Shown: positions 32,850 to 40,851 of the stretch, in pieces
How positions within the stretch are numbered: position 1 is the stretch's first letter
Layout of the letters: each line of letters starts with the position of its first letter
Origin: a virus
Direction: 5' to 3' (one strand)
Length of the DNA: 43,886 nucleotides
Virus record (IMG/VR): IMGVR_UViG_3300035564_000041
Location: 1 to 43,886 of that record
Notes under the pieces: model-generated
What the model was told of the DNA's origin: nothing
Seen by the model: only the letters and a program-made list of their open reading frames with translations
Databases searched by the model: none
Translations under genes and position numbers: made by a program

Positions 32850-33004
32850 GTCGGTCCCTTGAAATCCTCTTGGCCGTTGAGTAGTTGGCACTGATACAGC
32901 CTGTCCATTGCCTGGGCGAGCATCTCGAGTTGCTTCCTGCTCGCCGTGCGCTGCATGCGCTCGATGGCCGCTCTTGCAATGCCGATATCGTCAAGATCGA
33001 TCAT
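32813..33004 (-). CDS. Hypothetical small helical protein (63 aa)
   Basis: Start at 33004, where AGAGGAATAAAA precedes the ATG. Helical, containing RTASRKQLEMLAQAMDRLYQ. It overlaps the downstream PAPS-like gene by 37 bases and the upstream small gene by 14, so these genes are tightly packed. No family recognised. Confidence 0.65.
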   Translation of the reverse strand: MIDLDDIGIARAAIERMQRTASRKQLEMLAQAMDRLYQCQLLNGQEDFKGPTWQPYRKPVTES

Positions 33005-33185
33005 TTTTATTCCTCTTGAATAGCCCACAATCAACAGCAAGTTCCATTGCTGGACTGAGTTTCCTTGCGATGAGCCTCTGCACTCGTCTGATGGCCGCGT
33101 CAATCTCCCGATCCTCCGGGCAGAGCTGGTAGAGGTCGTCGGAGATGCTGAGGGCGAGCTTGAAACTAGGCTTCAGCTTGCGCAT
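32991..33185 (-). CDS. Hypothetical small helical protein (64 aa)
   Basis: Start at 33185 with AAAGGG upstream, overlapping the helicase-methyltransferase stop by 20 bases. It contains LALSISDDLYQLCPEDREID and a basic helical C terminus. It may be related in style to its downstream neighbour. Unknown function. Confidence 0.65.
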   Translation of the reverse strand: MRKLKPSFKLALSISDDLYQLCPEDREIDAAIRRVQRLIARKLSPAMELAVDCGLFKRNKNDRS

Positions 33186-35457
33186 CGAATAGCCCTTTCT
33201 GTGCTCCCATGTGGGCTTCGGCTTCGGTGAGGTTCTTCGCCGCCGTTCTCGCATAGAGCGGCTTCAATTCGATCCCGATGAACTTGCGCCCCTGCTGAAG
33301 CGCAACGTATCCCTCGGATCCAATACCGGCGAACGGACTGAACACCGTTTCTCCGGGATTACTCCAAAGCCTGACACATCGCTCGATGGTCCCGAGTTGC
33401 AGGGCGCAAATGTGCCGGTCATCTTCGTCGGCGCGTCCCTCTGCCGTATTCAGCGTGTCCGATTCTCGAATGCCGTACCAGATCGGACGCGCCCATTCGA
33501 TCCATTGCTCATTGTCGATGTCTGGATGGATCGGCGCGTCATTCTCTCCGGGCTTGCGAAATACTAAAATGTAATCCGCCATCGCGGGGCGAAGCCAGGA
33601 GGAATCCTTTTTAAGCTGAGTGAACATCAATCCCTTTGCATGAACGCGGATAGCCTGGGCTTGCGGGTCCTTGTCGATTACCACTTCACCGTGATAGATC
33701 CATCCATTGTCTATGAATTGCTCGACAGTCTTTCCCCTGAAATCGTTGACTCCGATAACTCCATGGTTTACCAGTGTTGTTGCGACCTGGGCGCAATGGA
33801 CGCAGCACAGCCGGCCCGGCTTCGTGATCCGCATGAGGCCGTCGATGATGAATCTAAAATGCTCGAAAAATTGGGCATCGTTTTTGGAGTTTCCCAAGTC
33901 GCGTTCCGTTGCCGAATAGGTATAAAGCGCAAGAAAAGGTGGGCTAAAGATTGACAGATCGACAGATTCAGATGGGATCTTTTCCATTTCTATCGCGGAA
34001 TCTCCCTGATAAATCTTCCAATTCGAGCTTGAGTATTTCAAGGTTTCGATCTTTTCCGATACTCCATTTCTACCAAGCTCCTCCTTCTCGAATCTGTTCG
34101 CCGCAGCAATAATGGTTCTGGACAAGGTTTCCGACTCCTTTTCTTTCCTTCTCACGTTTTCAACGATTTCCTCTTCGTGATCTGTGATTACCACGTAAAC
34201 ATCGACGGGGCGCTTTTGTCCATAGCGCCAGCAACGGCGAATGCACTGGTAGTACATTTCATAGGAGTCTCCCAAGCCCATGAAAATCATGGTGCTCGCG
34301 TTTTGGAAGTTCATCCCGAAGCCTGCAATTTTTCCCTTGGTCACAAGGACGCGGAGCTTACCGGAAACGAAGTCTGAAATAACTTGGCGCTTGCGTTCCT
34401 GGGAATCCGTTCCCTGTAGGTTTTCCGCTCCTTCGATTGCTCTGGCGCATGCTGAGGCTTCTGGATTCAACGCGCACCATACGATTACTTGACCGTCGGC
34501 CTCATTGGCAATGTCGGCAACGGTTCGAACGCGGTCTTGAATGCTGTTGCGTCTCACTGAGATTCTGTCAGTGATTCCCTTCAATCCTCCAGGAAACAGT
34601 TCGCCCGGCCTTCTCCAGTCTGTAGGAACCACGGCGTCATGGATATTCAATGGAGGCAACTCGAAAAGAGAGCCATCATAGCCAAGGTCAGACGGCGATT
34701 TCATGGCCATTGCCCACGAAGCGAGCCAGCGATAAAAGGGCTCTTTCGCGTGTCCGCGCAGTCGCCATCCCTCGTCGTCATGAACGAAAAAGGATGCGAG
34801 CATTTCATTTCTCGGCATCACTCCGAGGAATTGAGAGTGATTGGCAATCTCAGCGATATCGTTTGGGCAGGGAGTTGCCGTGCAACAAAGCCGGAATGGG
34901 ATATTTGTGAAATGGTCGAAAAGGATCTGCTTGGTTTTTCCATCTATCGATTTCAGGATCGAAGATTCATCAAGCACGATTCCGCGCAAATCAGCGCCGA
35001 TGAAATGCCGGATCATCTCATAGTTGGTGATGTTGATACATTCGCGCAGGTCGAAGACATCCCGGACATTTCTGACTTGCAAACCAAGCTTCAGCCCTTC
35101 TTTGACTGTCTGTTCGTTAACGGTCAGCGGAGCGACGATCAAAACTGTTCCTCCTACATGGCGAGCCCATTCAAGTTGTTGCAGGGTCTTCCCGAGCCCG
35201 CAATCCTCGAAGATGGCCGCTTTGCCGCGCTTCAAAGCCCATCGCGTGATGTCGCGTTGGAAGTCATAGAGTATGGGGTTAATTGCCTCTGGTGGAACGT
35301 CGATCCCGGTCTTTTCGGCTACGATCCGCTTCGACTTCAGAAACGTCTCGTACTCCGTTAGTCGCGAGCCATTGGTGATAGGCTGCGCATTTCCAGCTAT
35401 GGGGAGAGTAGGGTTCTCTGATTTTTCGTTTGCAGTAAGGGCAGATTCCGATGGCAT
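33166..35457 (-). CDS. SNF2-type helicase fused to a DNA amino-methyltransferase (763 aa)
   Basis: The N-terminal two thirds is a DEAD/SNF2 ATPase: motif I CGLGKT (about 86-91), II DESS (163-166), III TATP (193-196) and a motif VI-like QCIRRCWRYGQ (404-414). The C-terminal third is a SAM-dependent methyltransferase: SPPF at 505-508, with the S-P-P-(Y/F) catalytic motif of N4-cytosine (beta-class) enzymes, and the SAM loop FSPFAGIGSEG at 706-716. Thus it may move on DNA and methylate exocyclic amines. The first 30 residues overlap the upstream zinc-protein frame and look unlike the family, so translation may begin later than 35457. Fusions of this kind occur in phages and mobile elements. Confidence 0.88.
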   Translation of the reverse strand: MPSESALTANEKSENPTLPIAGNAQPITNGSRLTEYETFLKSKRIVAEKTGIDVPPEAINPILYDFQRDITRWALKRGKAAIFEDCGLGKTLQQLEWARHVGGTVLIVAPLTVNEQTVKEGLKLGLQVRNVRDVFDLRECINITNYEMIRHFIGADLRGIVLDESSILKSIDGKTKQILFDHFTNIPFRLCCTATPCPNDIAEIANHSQFLGVMPRNEMLASFFVHDDEGWRLRGHAKEPFYRWLASWAMAMKSPSDLGYDGSLFELPPLNIHDAVVPTDWRRPGELFPGGLKGITDRISVRRNSIQDRVRTVADIANEADGQVIVWCALNPEASACARAIEGAENLQGTDSQERKRQVISDFVSGKLRVLVTKGKIAGFGMNFQNASTMIFMGLGDSYEMYYQCIRRCWRYGQKRPVDVYVVITDHEEEIVENVRRKEKESETLSRTIIAAANRFEKEELGRNGVSEKIETLKYSSSNWKIYQGDSAIEMEKIPSESVDLSIFSPPFLALYTYSATERDLGNSKNDAQFFEHFRFIIDGLMRITKPGRLCCVHCAQVATTLVNHGVIGVNDFRGKTVEQFIDNGWIYHGEVVIDKDPQAQAIRVHAKGLMFTQLKKDSSWLRPAMADYILVFRKPGENDAPIHPDIDNEQWIEWARPIWYGIRESDTLNTAEGRADEDDRHICALQLGTIERCVRLWSNPGETVFSPFAGIGSEGYVALQQGRKFIGIELKPLYARTAAKNLTEAEAHMGAQKGLFDAQAEA

Positions 35458-35632
35458 TTTTCACCGCTTCCTCGGCTCCTGTGGCGTGCGCCGGGCGACC
35501 GCAGGAAGACGGCTTTGTGGGTGCCCCCTGCCCGGCGCTTGATGATCCCTTGTACTCCCGATGCGATAGGATTGCAAGCCTATTCGCTTGACGCTTTAGT
35601 TTCTTGCGGGAACAGTCCAAGGTTGCGCTCAT
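35279..35632 (-). CDS. Small basic zinc-finger-like protein (117 aa)
   Basis: The ATG at 35632 has AAAGGA almost touching it, so the start is uncertain. The central CPYCKRKIREPYSPHSWKC region, followed by AAYHQW, gives a Cys-x2-Cys...Cys/His arrangement. The rest is Lys/Arg/Ser-rich. The gene overlaps the helicase-methyltransferase start by 179 bases, which is long. The Cys-rich part looks real, while the C-terminal tail may be a by-product of overlapping frames. Confidence 0.5.
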   Translation of the reverse strand: MSATLDCSRKKLKRQANRLAILSHREYKGSSSAGQGAPTKPSSCGRPAHATGAEEAVKNAIGICPYCKRKIREPYSPHSWKCAAYHQWLATNGVRDVSEVEADRSRKDRDRRSTRGN

Positions 35633-35942
35633 ATCCTTTAAGTTCTCGGTATGAGACAACCTCTTCCGTATCAAGACGAATCGTATCCATGGTCATTCTG
35701 TCCTCGTTTCTCCGTTCGGTCACTTCCACTTCTCTGTATTCTTTTCCTTCCCGAACGATTTTGGCGAGTTTGGCAATTCGCTCCTCGGAGGCTTCGATTT
35801 CCTCTTTGAATGCGCTCATCGCGGTCTTCTTTCTAACTTCGACATCGGCCAAGTCTTCGACCTGAATCGACAACTCGTTACCTTTGATAATCAATTCTTG
35901 CTCGGTGAGGGTTACTGGTAAGCTCATTGTATTTGTGGTCAT
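35580..35942 (-). CDS. Coiled-coil protein of unknown function (120 aa)
   Basis: Start at 35942 after GAAGAGATCAA, overlapping the RusA stop by ATGA. The central part is a charged coiled coil (EEIEASEERIAKLAKIVREG) flanked by strand-like ends. Phage proteins of this design often lie with recombination genes, but no function is known. Confidence 0.7.
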   Translation of the reverse strand: MTTNTMSLPVTLTEQELIIKGNELSIQVEDLADVEVRKKTAMSAFKEEIEASEERIAKLAKIVREGKEYREVEVTERRNEDRMTMDTIRLDTEEVVSYRELKGYERNLGLFPQETKASSE

Positions 35943-36358
35943 TTGATCTCTTCTTCTATCTGGATAAACGCTCTCGGCATGGAAGCGTCTGAAGCATAAA
36001 ACTTGGTGGCATGGATTCGAACAACCTGCGAATCGTCGCGCCAGATCACTCCGGTGAGTGCATCAAGGACGCTCCTGATACATTTGTCGCAGTCAGGTTT
36101 TTTGAGATGATGAACAACTCGCTTTGGAAGCGACTTTGGGCGAGGCAAGTAAAACTCGACGGCGATCGACACAGGCCCATCTGGGAACAGAATCAGATTT
36201 CCACCTATCGCGTCTATTGCTGCCGCTTGGACAATCGACTGCCAGGGCTTCGTTCGCTTGTTGTCCGCGGTGACGATGGGGAATCTTCCTCCGCGTGGCA
36301 TGAACGCCTTCGTGCTGCCCTTGGGTGCCGGGATTCCATAGGCCGTGAAGGTGATCAT
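35939..36358 (-). CDS. rusA: RusA-family Holliday junction resolvase (139 aa)
   Basis: The ATG at 36358 has GCGAGGAATC upstream; the longer ORF frame has no site. The catalytic block KKPDCDKCIRSVLDALTGVI with acidic residues Asp89, Asp91 and Asp99, then WRDDSQVV with Asp108/Asp109, is the RusA signature. The family cuts Holliday junctions as a dimer and processes branched phage DNA before packaging. Normal length. It overlaps the small membrane gene upstream by ATGA. Confidence 0.92.
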   Translation of the reverse strand: MITFTAYGIPAPKGSTKAFMPRGGRFPIVTADNKRTKPWQSIVQAAAIDAIGGNLILFPDGPVSIAVEFYLPRPKSLPKRVVHHLKKPDCDKCIRSVLDALTGVIWRDDSQVVRIHATKFYASDASMPRAFIQIEEEIK

Positions 36359-36510
36359 GATTCCTCGCGCTGAGTTGTGATGTATGTTACTGGAATCGGA
36401 AGTTGTGTGTGCAACTTGTTGGCCTGCTGCATAAGCCAGAAAAAGACCAGCATCCCCACGATTGACACAATCAGCAAAGCGGCGAGTATCCATTTGTCTT
36501 TTGTGATCAT
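36355..36510 (-). CDS. Small single-pass membrane protein (51 aa)
   Basis: ATG 36510 lies two bases after the upstream gene's stop, and the TGA at the 3' end overlaps the RusA start by ATGA. The product has a charged N terminus (MITKDKW), one strong membrane helix (ILAALLIVSIVGMLVFFWLM) and a polar tail (QQANKLHTQLPIP). The close fit in the operon argues that it is real. Function unknown. Confidence 0.75.
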   Translation of the reverse strand: MITKDKWILAALLIVSIVGMLVFFWLMQQANKLHTQLPIPVTYITTQREES

Positions 36511-36512
36511 GC

Positions 36513-37010
36513 TTACACCGGCTCCGGGATGGGTCCCGCGATCTCTCCGAAAACCAGTTCCATATTGTCGGGATCATCACCGGCGAATATCTGTGGGCGA
36601 TCATTGGGTTCAATCGAAGGCAAGATTCTATTCCAGTAGTACGCCTTCGGATCAAGATCACTTTCGCTCGCCTTCCTCCATACCAACTTGCGCATGGGAT
36701 AGAGCTTTTCACTTGCCAGTTTGTATTCGAGTCCATCTACTTCGCTTTCTAACGTCGCGACTCGACAACAAGACGGACAGCAGACGGGAGCTCCACAAAC
36801 AACGCAACCGTTGAGGTTTAGTTTTGCTCCGCAATGCTCGCAGCGGTTTGAGAGTTCCTCTTTCAGCCGCTTCAGATTGATGTCCTGCTGCTCAAGGACA
36901 AGTTTCAGTTCTCCGAGTTCCCGGCACTTGGCAGCATAGGCGGATTCGAGTTCGGCTATCTTTGCTCTGAGTGCGTCAATCGTCTCATCAAGTTTGTCGT
37001 ATCCGTTCAT
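36513..37010 (-). CDS. Coiled-coil protein with zinc-ribbon cysteines (165 aa)
   Basis: Start 37010 after GGGGAACAG. A coiled coil (ALRAKIAELESAYAAKCREL) precedes a Cys-rich block with CEHCG, CVVCG and CCPSCC, suggesting zinc binding, then an acidic C-terminal region. It overlaps the upstream gene by ATGA. It might be a DNA- or protein-binding adaptor in the replication/recombination block. Confidence 0.7.
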   Translation of the reverse strand: MNGYDKLDETIDALRAKIAELESAYAAKCRELGELKLVLEQQDINLKRLKEELSNRCEHCGAKLNLNGCVVCGAPVCCPSCCRVATLESEVDGLEYKLASEKLYPMRKLVWRKASESDLDPKAYYWNRILPSIEPNDRPQIFAGDDPDNMELVFGEIAGPIPEPV

Positions 37011-37408
37011 CTGTTCCCCTTCAATAGCTTGTCGAGCCAGCAGTCGGGCTTGTGCCCAAACCATGCCATCTGCTCACACGACAAGTATCTCGCATTCGGC
37101 ATTTGCTCCTGATCCATCTGGTGACAAGCGGGGCACGTCTGGACTAGCCAATCTCCGGTAGGCTCTCGTGACCACTCCAGTTTCCGCAACCCAGCCTCCA
37201 ACTCAGCGTTGCGGGATTCGAGTTCTGCGATCCTGAGCTGGTAGGTTCCGACTGCTAACTTAATCTCTCCAGGCTGTGGAAATTCGCATTGATTCTTGGC
37301 TATTTCCCAAGGGGCTTTTCCGCTATTGGAGCACAGGTGATGGTCAAGATTCTGTTGCTGATCCTCCCATGTGTATCCGCACACACTACAATGTTCCCGT
37401 GTCACCAT
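37007..37408 (-). CDS. Zinc-finger/coiled-coil protein (133 aa)
   Basis: GGAGGTGAG directly precedes the ATG at 37408. The N terminus (HCSVCGYTW, then HHLC) and a later CPACHQM with CEQM and C residues suggest two metal sites, joined by a coiled coil (RIAELESRNAELEAGLRKLE). Similar in design to its downstream neighbour, so the two may form one complex. Unknown function. Confidence 0.7.
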   Translation of the reverse strand: MVTREHCSVCGYTWEDQQQNLDHHLCSNSGKAPWEIAKNQCEFPQPGEIKLAVGTYQLRIAELESRNAELEAGLRKLEWSREPTGDWLVQTCPACHQMDQEQMPNARYLSCEQMAWFGHKPDCWLDKLLKGNR

Positions 37409-37514
37409 CTCACCTCCCGTTCAGCGCGGGTCTCAAGCGCCCTTAGGTCTTAACCTGTGTCCGGTCTTCTCAAGACCCGCGCCTACTGCCAGCCCCCGCT
37501 TCAGGCTGGCAAGG
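37409..37514 (-). promoter_or_regulatory. Structured intergenic RNA region
   Basis: The arms GCGCGGGTCT (37424-37433) and AGACCCGCGC (37473-37482) are perfect inverted repeats enclosing smaller hairpins (GGTCTT/AAGACC and AGGT/ACCT on the minus strand). A second hairpin, GCCAGCC/GGCTGGC, spans 37488-37510. No T run follows, so it is not a clear terminator. It lies just before the ribosome site of the gene starting at 37408 and could be a leader RNA. Confidence 0.5.
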
Positions 37515-37610
37515 TCAAATGTACGTCAACCACAAGATTCCGCCAGTATTGAAGTAGTACCCAGTCGGAATCTTCCATGAGTAACCATAAAACCATGTGC
37601 CGTATTCCAT
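37515..37610 (-). CDS. Possible 31-residue aromatic peptide
   Basis: AGGAGGGGAG precedes an ATG at 37610. The peptide is rich in Tyr, Trp, Gly and Ile (EYGTWFYGYSWKIPTGYYF, then GGILWLTYI). A strong ribosome site in an otherwise non-coding gap supports translation, but such a short ORF cannot be proved. It could be a membrane-active or leader peptide for the structured RNA just downstream. Confidence 0.45.
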   Translation of the reverse strand: MEYGTWFYGYSWKIPTGYYFNTGGILWLTYI

Positions 37611-37896
37611 CTCCCCTCCTCGGGCCGAGCGCTGGCCGGATTCCCCCTACCGGCTTCCCCTAGCTACTGCGTCGTACCCTCCTTCAATTTGTCGCTGATC
37701 GGACTAGTACGACCATCCGGGACGATCAATCCCGCAGCGCTCGACCCAGATCGCCTCTGAGTGGATATCCATTTCCCGTCACATCCCGACGCTACTCTGA
37801 AATCAGACACAGAAGCGGTCAAGATTGAGTCCGCCTATCCCCCTATGCCGGAGGAAAGCGCGTGTTCCGCATTCACGCGCCTTGTCGGCGGTCGTG
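37611..37896. other. Intergenic region with no clear gene
   Basis: Bases between the peptide at 37610 and the RecT stop. A 22-codon minus-strand ORF from about 37771 down to 37703 has only a weak ribosome site, so I do not call it. GC-rich stretches near 37630-37665 (GGCCGGATTCCCCCTACCGG on the plus strand) can fold. No terminator or promoter is convincing. Confidence 0.4.
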
Positions 37897-38805
37897 TTAA
37901 TCCTGTCCAGGCTCTCTCTCTTCAGGAAATGTCGGTTCCGGTTCGTGATCAGAATAGGACGCGGTTTTGCTCTCCTGGTAATCCGAGTCCTTCGCCGTCC
38001 CCTTGCATTCCGGGTACTTTGAGCAACTCCAGAACGCCGGGTATGGTTTGCCGTCCTTCTTCTGGCCTGCAGGCTTCAGGTTCATTGTCGCTCCGCACTT
38101 TGGGCAGACTGGCCCTTGATCTGTGGTCGGAAATGTGGGATTGACTGGCGGCAGATTTTCCGGCTCCTGCTCGATGGCCGGCTGCTCCGGGATGCGTTCG
38201 CTGAGTCGCTGTGGCATGGCCAGAACTCTCGGAGCTTCGGGAGTCGCGTAGTCTTCGACTTCTTCACGAACCGAGAGACCTTTCAGGACATCTGCGAAGC
38301 CATCCCGGAGAGCGAAAGCGCGGGCTCGCATCTGAAGCATGCGCCAGGGATACTTGACCCATGTATCTTTGCCATTCCAGAGCTTCGCTTTCTGGGCGTC
38401 CTTGACGGAGTACTCGCGCTGGATCGCCTCGGGTTGCCCCTTCCGGGTGCACCAAAACACGGCCTTCTGTGCCGCCTCGATTTCCTCGAAGCTCATTTCC
38501 TTGTAATTCGTCATGAGGCCAGAATCGAGAACGAGGGCCAGGAGTGCATCACCCCAAATGCAAGCGCGACCGTTGATGACGGCGATCCCTGCGAGGGCCT
38601 GAAGAGGTTTGAGCCCGATTTCCGCGCCGTACTGGACAGCTATCAGGATATCTGCCGGTTTTCCCCGGAATCCCTGGGGCACGAGTTCCGATTTGCTCAT
38701 GTACTCTGCAAGCGTCAGGGCTTCGCTGAGGGAATGCGGAGTAAGGTCGAACGCCCCTTCTCTGACTATGTCCTGAGGTATTCTTTTTGCAAGTTCTTGG
38801 GTCAT
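37897..38805 (-). CDS. recT: RecT-family single-strand annealing protein with zinc ribbon (302 aa)
   Basis: ATG 38805 overlaps the upstream stop by ATGA and has AAAGG upstream. The RecT core is clear: SLSEALTLAEYMSKSELVPQ, ADILIAVQYGAEIGLKPLQA and GRACIWGDALL, then the basic RMLQMRARAFALRDGF. After a Pro-rich linker comes a topoisomerase-type zinc ribbon (Cys234, Cys237, Cys261, Cys267: CPKCGATM ... CSKYPECKG), an added DNA-binding module not found in E. coli RecT. It anneals complementary strands during recombination-dependent replication, with the exonuclease at 39807 as partner. Confidence 0.9.
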   Translation of the reverse strand: MTQELAKRIPQDIVREGAFDLTPHSLSEALTLAEYMSKSELVPQGFRGKPADILIAVQYGAEIGLKPLQALAGIAVINGRACIWGDALLALVLDSGLMTNYKEMSFEEIEAAQKAVFWCTRKGQPEAIQREYSVKDAQKAKLWNGKDTWVKYPWRMLQMRARAFALRDGFADVLKGLSVREEVEDYATPEAPRVLAMPQRLSERIPEQPAIEQEPENLPPVNPTFPTTDQGPVCPKCGATMNLKPAGQKKDGKPYPAFWSCSKYPECKGTAKDSDYQESKTASYSDHEPEPTFPEEREPGQD

Positions 38806-39017
38806 ACGTTGCCTTTCAATAGTCCTTTTGGTTGATTCCACCAGTCCGAACGCTCACCGATGGTTAATCCTCGATATCTAGATTTTCCGGTGAGCGTAGC
38901 ACTTGCTACCTGGCCAAGCATCTCGTCCCACGTCAAATGATCAGACAGCAATCCGTCAATGATTACCGTGAAATTATCTTGTTCTGACCATAAGATGGTT
39001 ATTTTTCTTGGAATCAC
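38802..39017 (-). CDS. Hypothetical small protein (71 aa)
   Basis: Starts at GTG 39017, overlapping the upstream TGA (GTGA), with AGAGGAAT upstream. Strand-rich N terminus (KITILWSEQDNFTVIIDGLL) and a Trp-containing helix. It sits inside the recombination operon between the coiled-coil protein and RecT. Unknown function. Confidence 0.7.
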   Translation of the reverse strand: MIPRKITILWSEQDNFTVIIDGLLSDHLTWDEMLGQVASATLTGKSRYRGLTIGERSDWWNQPKGLLKGNV

Positions 39018-39817
39018 ACATTCCTCTTAGAAAGACTGCATCCCGGCAGCGAAAACGCTTCCTTGCTGGCGGATGCGAGTTTATTTATGGCACTCTCGTT
39101 CCAGTCCAAATACTGGCTAAAAAACGGATTGGCGGCGGCGGCTTTGATCAGCTCCATCTTGTTGATGAGGTTTGCTGAGTAGACCACGCGAGTAGAGAAT
39201 CCCTTCGGCTTCTCGTAGGTACGCGCAATGGTCGGTATGACGGTTTCTTGTGGAGGAACGTAGACATCCTCCGCTTTCGGTGCCGCGATGGGAGCGTCAA
39301 GGATTTCCGTGATCTGTTCCACTGAGGCACCGGCCGCTTCGGCCTCCTCGGCCTGGCGCAAACGCTCTGCCTCAGCGAGATCCGCAAGACGTTTCGCTTC
39401 CGCTTCCGCGGCTTCCCGGGCGATCCGCTGCGCTTCCCGAGCTTCTGCCTCTGCCCTGATTCGGGCTTGTCGCTCTGCCTCGGCTCGGATCCGGTCCTGC
39501 TCTGCCTGCCAGGTTGAGGCCTTACCCTTTGCGAGCGTTTTAGCGGATTGAACCGGAACCAGATCCTTGTCCCGGTCCGCAACGGCAGCTTTGTGCTTCC
39601 CGTACCAGTTTTGGATGACTGGCTCATGAGTCGCCTTGATTTCCTTTTCGAGCTTTAGGAGTGCCTGGTACAGTTCCACGGCTTGCGAATAGCTCGTTTG
39701 GTCTCTGACCACGAGCGCATTGACTTGCTGACAGATGGTGGCCGACTGCCTCTGTACTGCGAGCAGTGCCGTCTCGGTTTTAACCGCTTTGGTGATTTCT
39801 CCTACGTTACTTGCCAT
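39014..39817 (-). CDS. Coiled-coil recombination-operon protein (267 aa)
   Basis: AAAGGAAATC precedes the ATG at 39817. N-terminal helices, then a long Ala/Glu/Arg-rich coiled coil (AEAEAREAQRIAREAAEAEA), then a C-terminal domain with RVVYSANLINKMELIKAAAA and LDWNESAINKLASASKEAFS. Such proteins often lie between the phage exonuclease and RecT. A structural or regulatory role in the recombination complex is likely but unproven. Confidence 0.7.
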   Translation of the reverse strand: MASNVGEITKAVKTETALLAVQRQSATICQQVNALVVRDQTSYSQAVELYQALLKLEKEIKATHEPVIQNWYGKHKAAVADRDKDLVPVQSAKTLAKGKASTWQAEQDRIRAEAERQARIRAEAEAREAQRIAREAAEAEAKRLADLAEAERLRQAEEAEAAGASVEQITEILDAPIAAPKAEDVYVPPQETVIPTIARTYEKPKGFSTRVVYSANLINKMELIKAAAANPFFSQYLDWNESAINKLASASKEAFSLPGCSLSKRNV

Positions 39818-40373
39818 GATTTCCTTTCCAGTTATGGATTGCGAGCATGTGTTGAAACACGTTCCAGTCCGACGATAGTTCTGATTTGGGGAAAACCTTC
39901 ATCGAGTATTTCCCGTCTTCGCTGAGATAGACCGCCCATCGCTCGAGAATGAACGGGTTGAACAGCAGATGGGCGTAGGCTGCAAGCTGGATCGCATGTT
40001 CCGGCCCGAATGCGCCCGTCTTGAAATCCACCACACATCGCTTGGTGTTCGCCTGATCGGGCATGCCGCAGTAGAGCGGATTCAGGTGATAAAGCGGCTG
40101 CTCAATCAGGTCTGGCGTGAATTGGAGTTCTGCGCGGAATTTCTCGTATGCGTCCAAGTACGGGCGGATCTCAGTCGCAAGCTGCGATTCGTCGAGGTCT
40201 CCATCGGCATCGAATCTGATCGCCATGTGCACTGCTGATCCCAAGTCCCGCGCTTCCTGGGTCCAAAATGGATTGCTGCCCATGCAGGAGGTGATAACCT
40301 GCGTCACACTCGGAACCGGCTTCCCATCGACGGTGTAACGATGGGTCGCCTGGTCAATCCGCGGTATCAGCAT
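39807..40373 (-). CDS. PD-(D/E)XK exonuclease, RecE/Cas4-like (188 aa)
   Basis: ATG 40373 is used because GAGG lies six bases upstream; the TTG at 40403 has no site. The nuclease motifs are in order: GSAVHMAI (His49), CGMPD (Asp106), VVDFKTG (Asp116 and Lys118) and HAIQLAAYA (Gln129). This fits RecB-type nucleases that resect double-strand ends to single strands for RecT. Length is normal for the minimal domain. It overlaps the coiled-coil gene by 11 bases. Confidence 0.88.
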   Translation of the reverse strand: MLIPRIDQATHRYTVDGKPVPSVTQVITSCMGSNPFWTQEARDLGSAVHMAIRFDADGDLDESQLATEIRPYLDAYEKFRAELQFTPDLIEQPLYHLNPLYCGMPDQANTKRCVVDFKTGAFGPEHAIQLAAYAHLLFNPFILERWAVYLSEDGKYSMKVFPKSELSSDWNVFQHMLAIHNWKGNHGK

Positions 40374-40545
40374 GGATAGCCTCGAAGGATTGCTTATTCC
40401 CAATGCAATGGTGTTTTATGAAGCCTCCGTCCAGCTTTCGCGTGATTCGCTTGCCGCACGAGCACACTTCCTTGATGCGGTGCGGCCTCGCCCTGAGGCG
40501 AGGCTTGTAGGAGATTTTAATAGCCAGCGCAGGGTAGAGGATCAT
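40354..40545 (-). CDS. Small basic protein with Cys/His cluster (63 aa)
   Basis: ATGA overlap at 40545 with the upstream gene, and a 20-base overlap with the exonuclease start. Strongly basic N terminus (KISYKPRLRARPHRIK) and CSCGKR ... HHC, a possible zinc site. It could bind nucleic acid. No family recognised. Confidence 0.65.
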   Translation of the reverse strand: MILYPALAIKISYKPRLRARPHRIKEVCSCGKRITRKLDGGFIKHHCIGNKQSFEAIHADTAD

Positions 40546-40733
40546 GACGGCTGCACTCCGTCGAAGATCACTCTTTGCAGTTCGCGCTCGTCCCGGATAC
40601 CGAACGCGACCTTGACGGCAACCACGGCATGATCGATCTGGCTCGTGATCGTGGTAATGCACTCATCGGCGTCAATTACCTCGTACTCCAGGCGGTTGCC
40701 GATCTTGATTTGTCGTATCACGATCTCTTTCAT
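40542..40733 (-). CDS. Hypothetical small protein (63 aa)
   Basis: GAGGAAAAC precedes the ATG at 40733; the longer frame start has no site. Strand-rich, with EIVIRQIKIGNRLEYEVIDA and HAVVAVKVAFGI. The TGA overlaps the next ATG. Function unknown. Confidence 0.65.
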   Translation of the reverse strand: MKEIVIRQIKIGNRLEYEVIDADECITTITSQIDHAVVAVKVAFGIRDERELQRVIFDGVQPS

Positions 40734-40829
40734 GTTTTCCTCGACCGGCGAGCATAGAGTCCCGCCGGGCCCCGATAACACTTCCTGTTTGAGTTCGATG
40801 TACTCCAGTTTCGCGGTATCGCCGCGCCG

Positions 40830-40849
40830 ATTGCCTCACTCGAGGCAAT
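40830..40849 (-). other. Perfect hairpin after the small membrane gene
   Basis: ATTGCCTC and GAGGCAAT form an 8-bp stem with a 4-base loop, two bases downstream of the stop of the gene at 40852. There is no T run, so termination is uncertain. It may stabilise the mRNA 3' end or mark a processing point. Confidence 0.5.
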
Positions 40850-40851
40850 GT

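Noticed and set aside
34639-35361. 240-codon plus-strand frame over the SNF2 gene
   Set aside because: Antisense to the helicase core motifs, which are clearly real on the minus strand.
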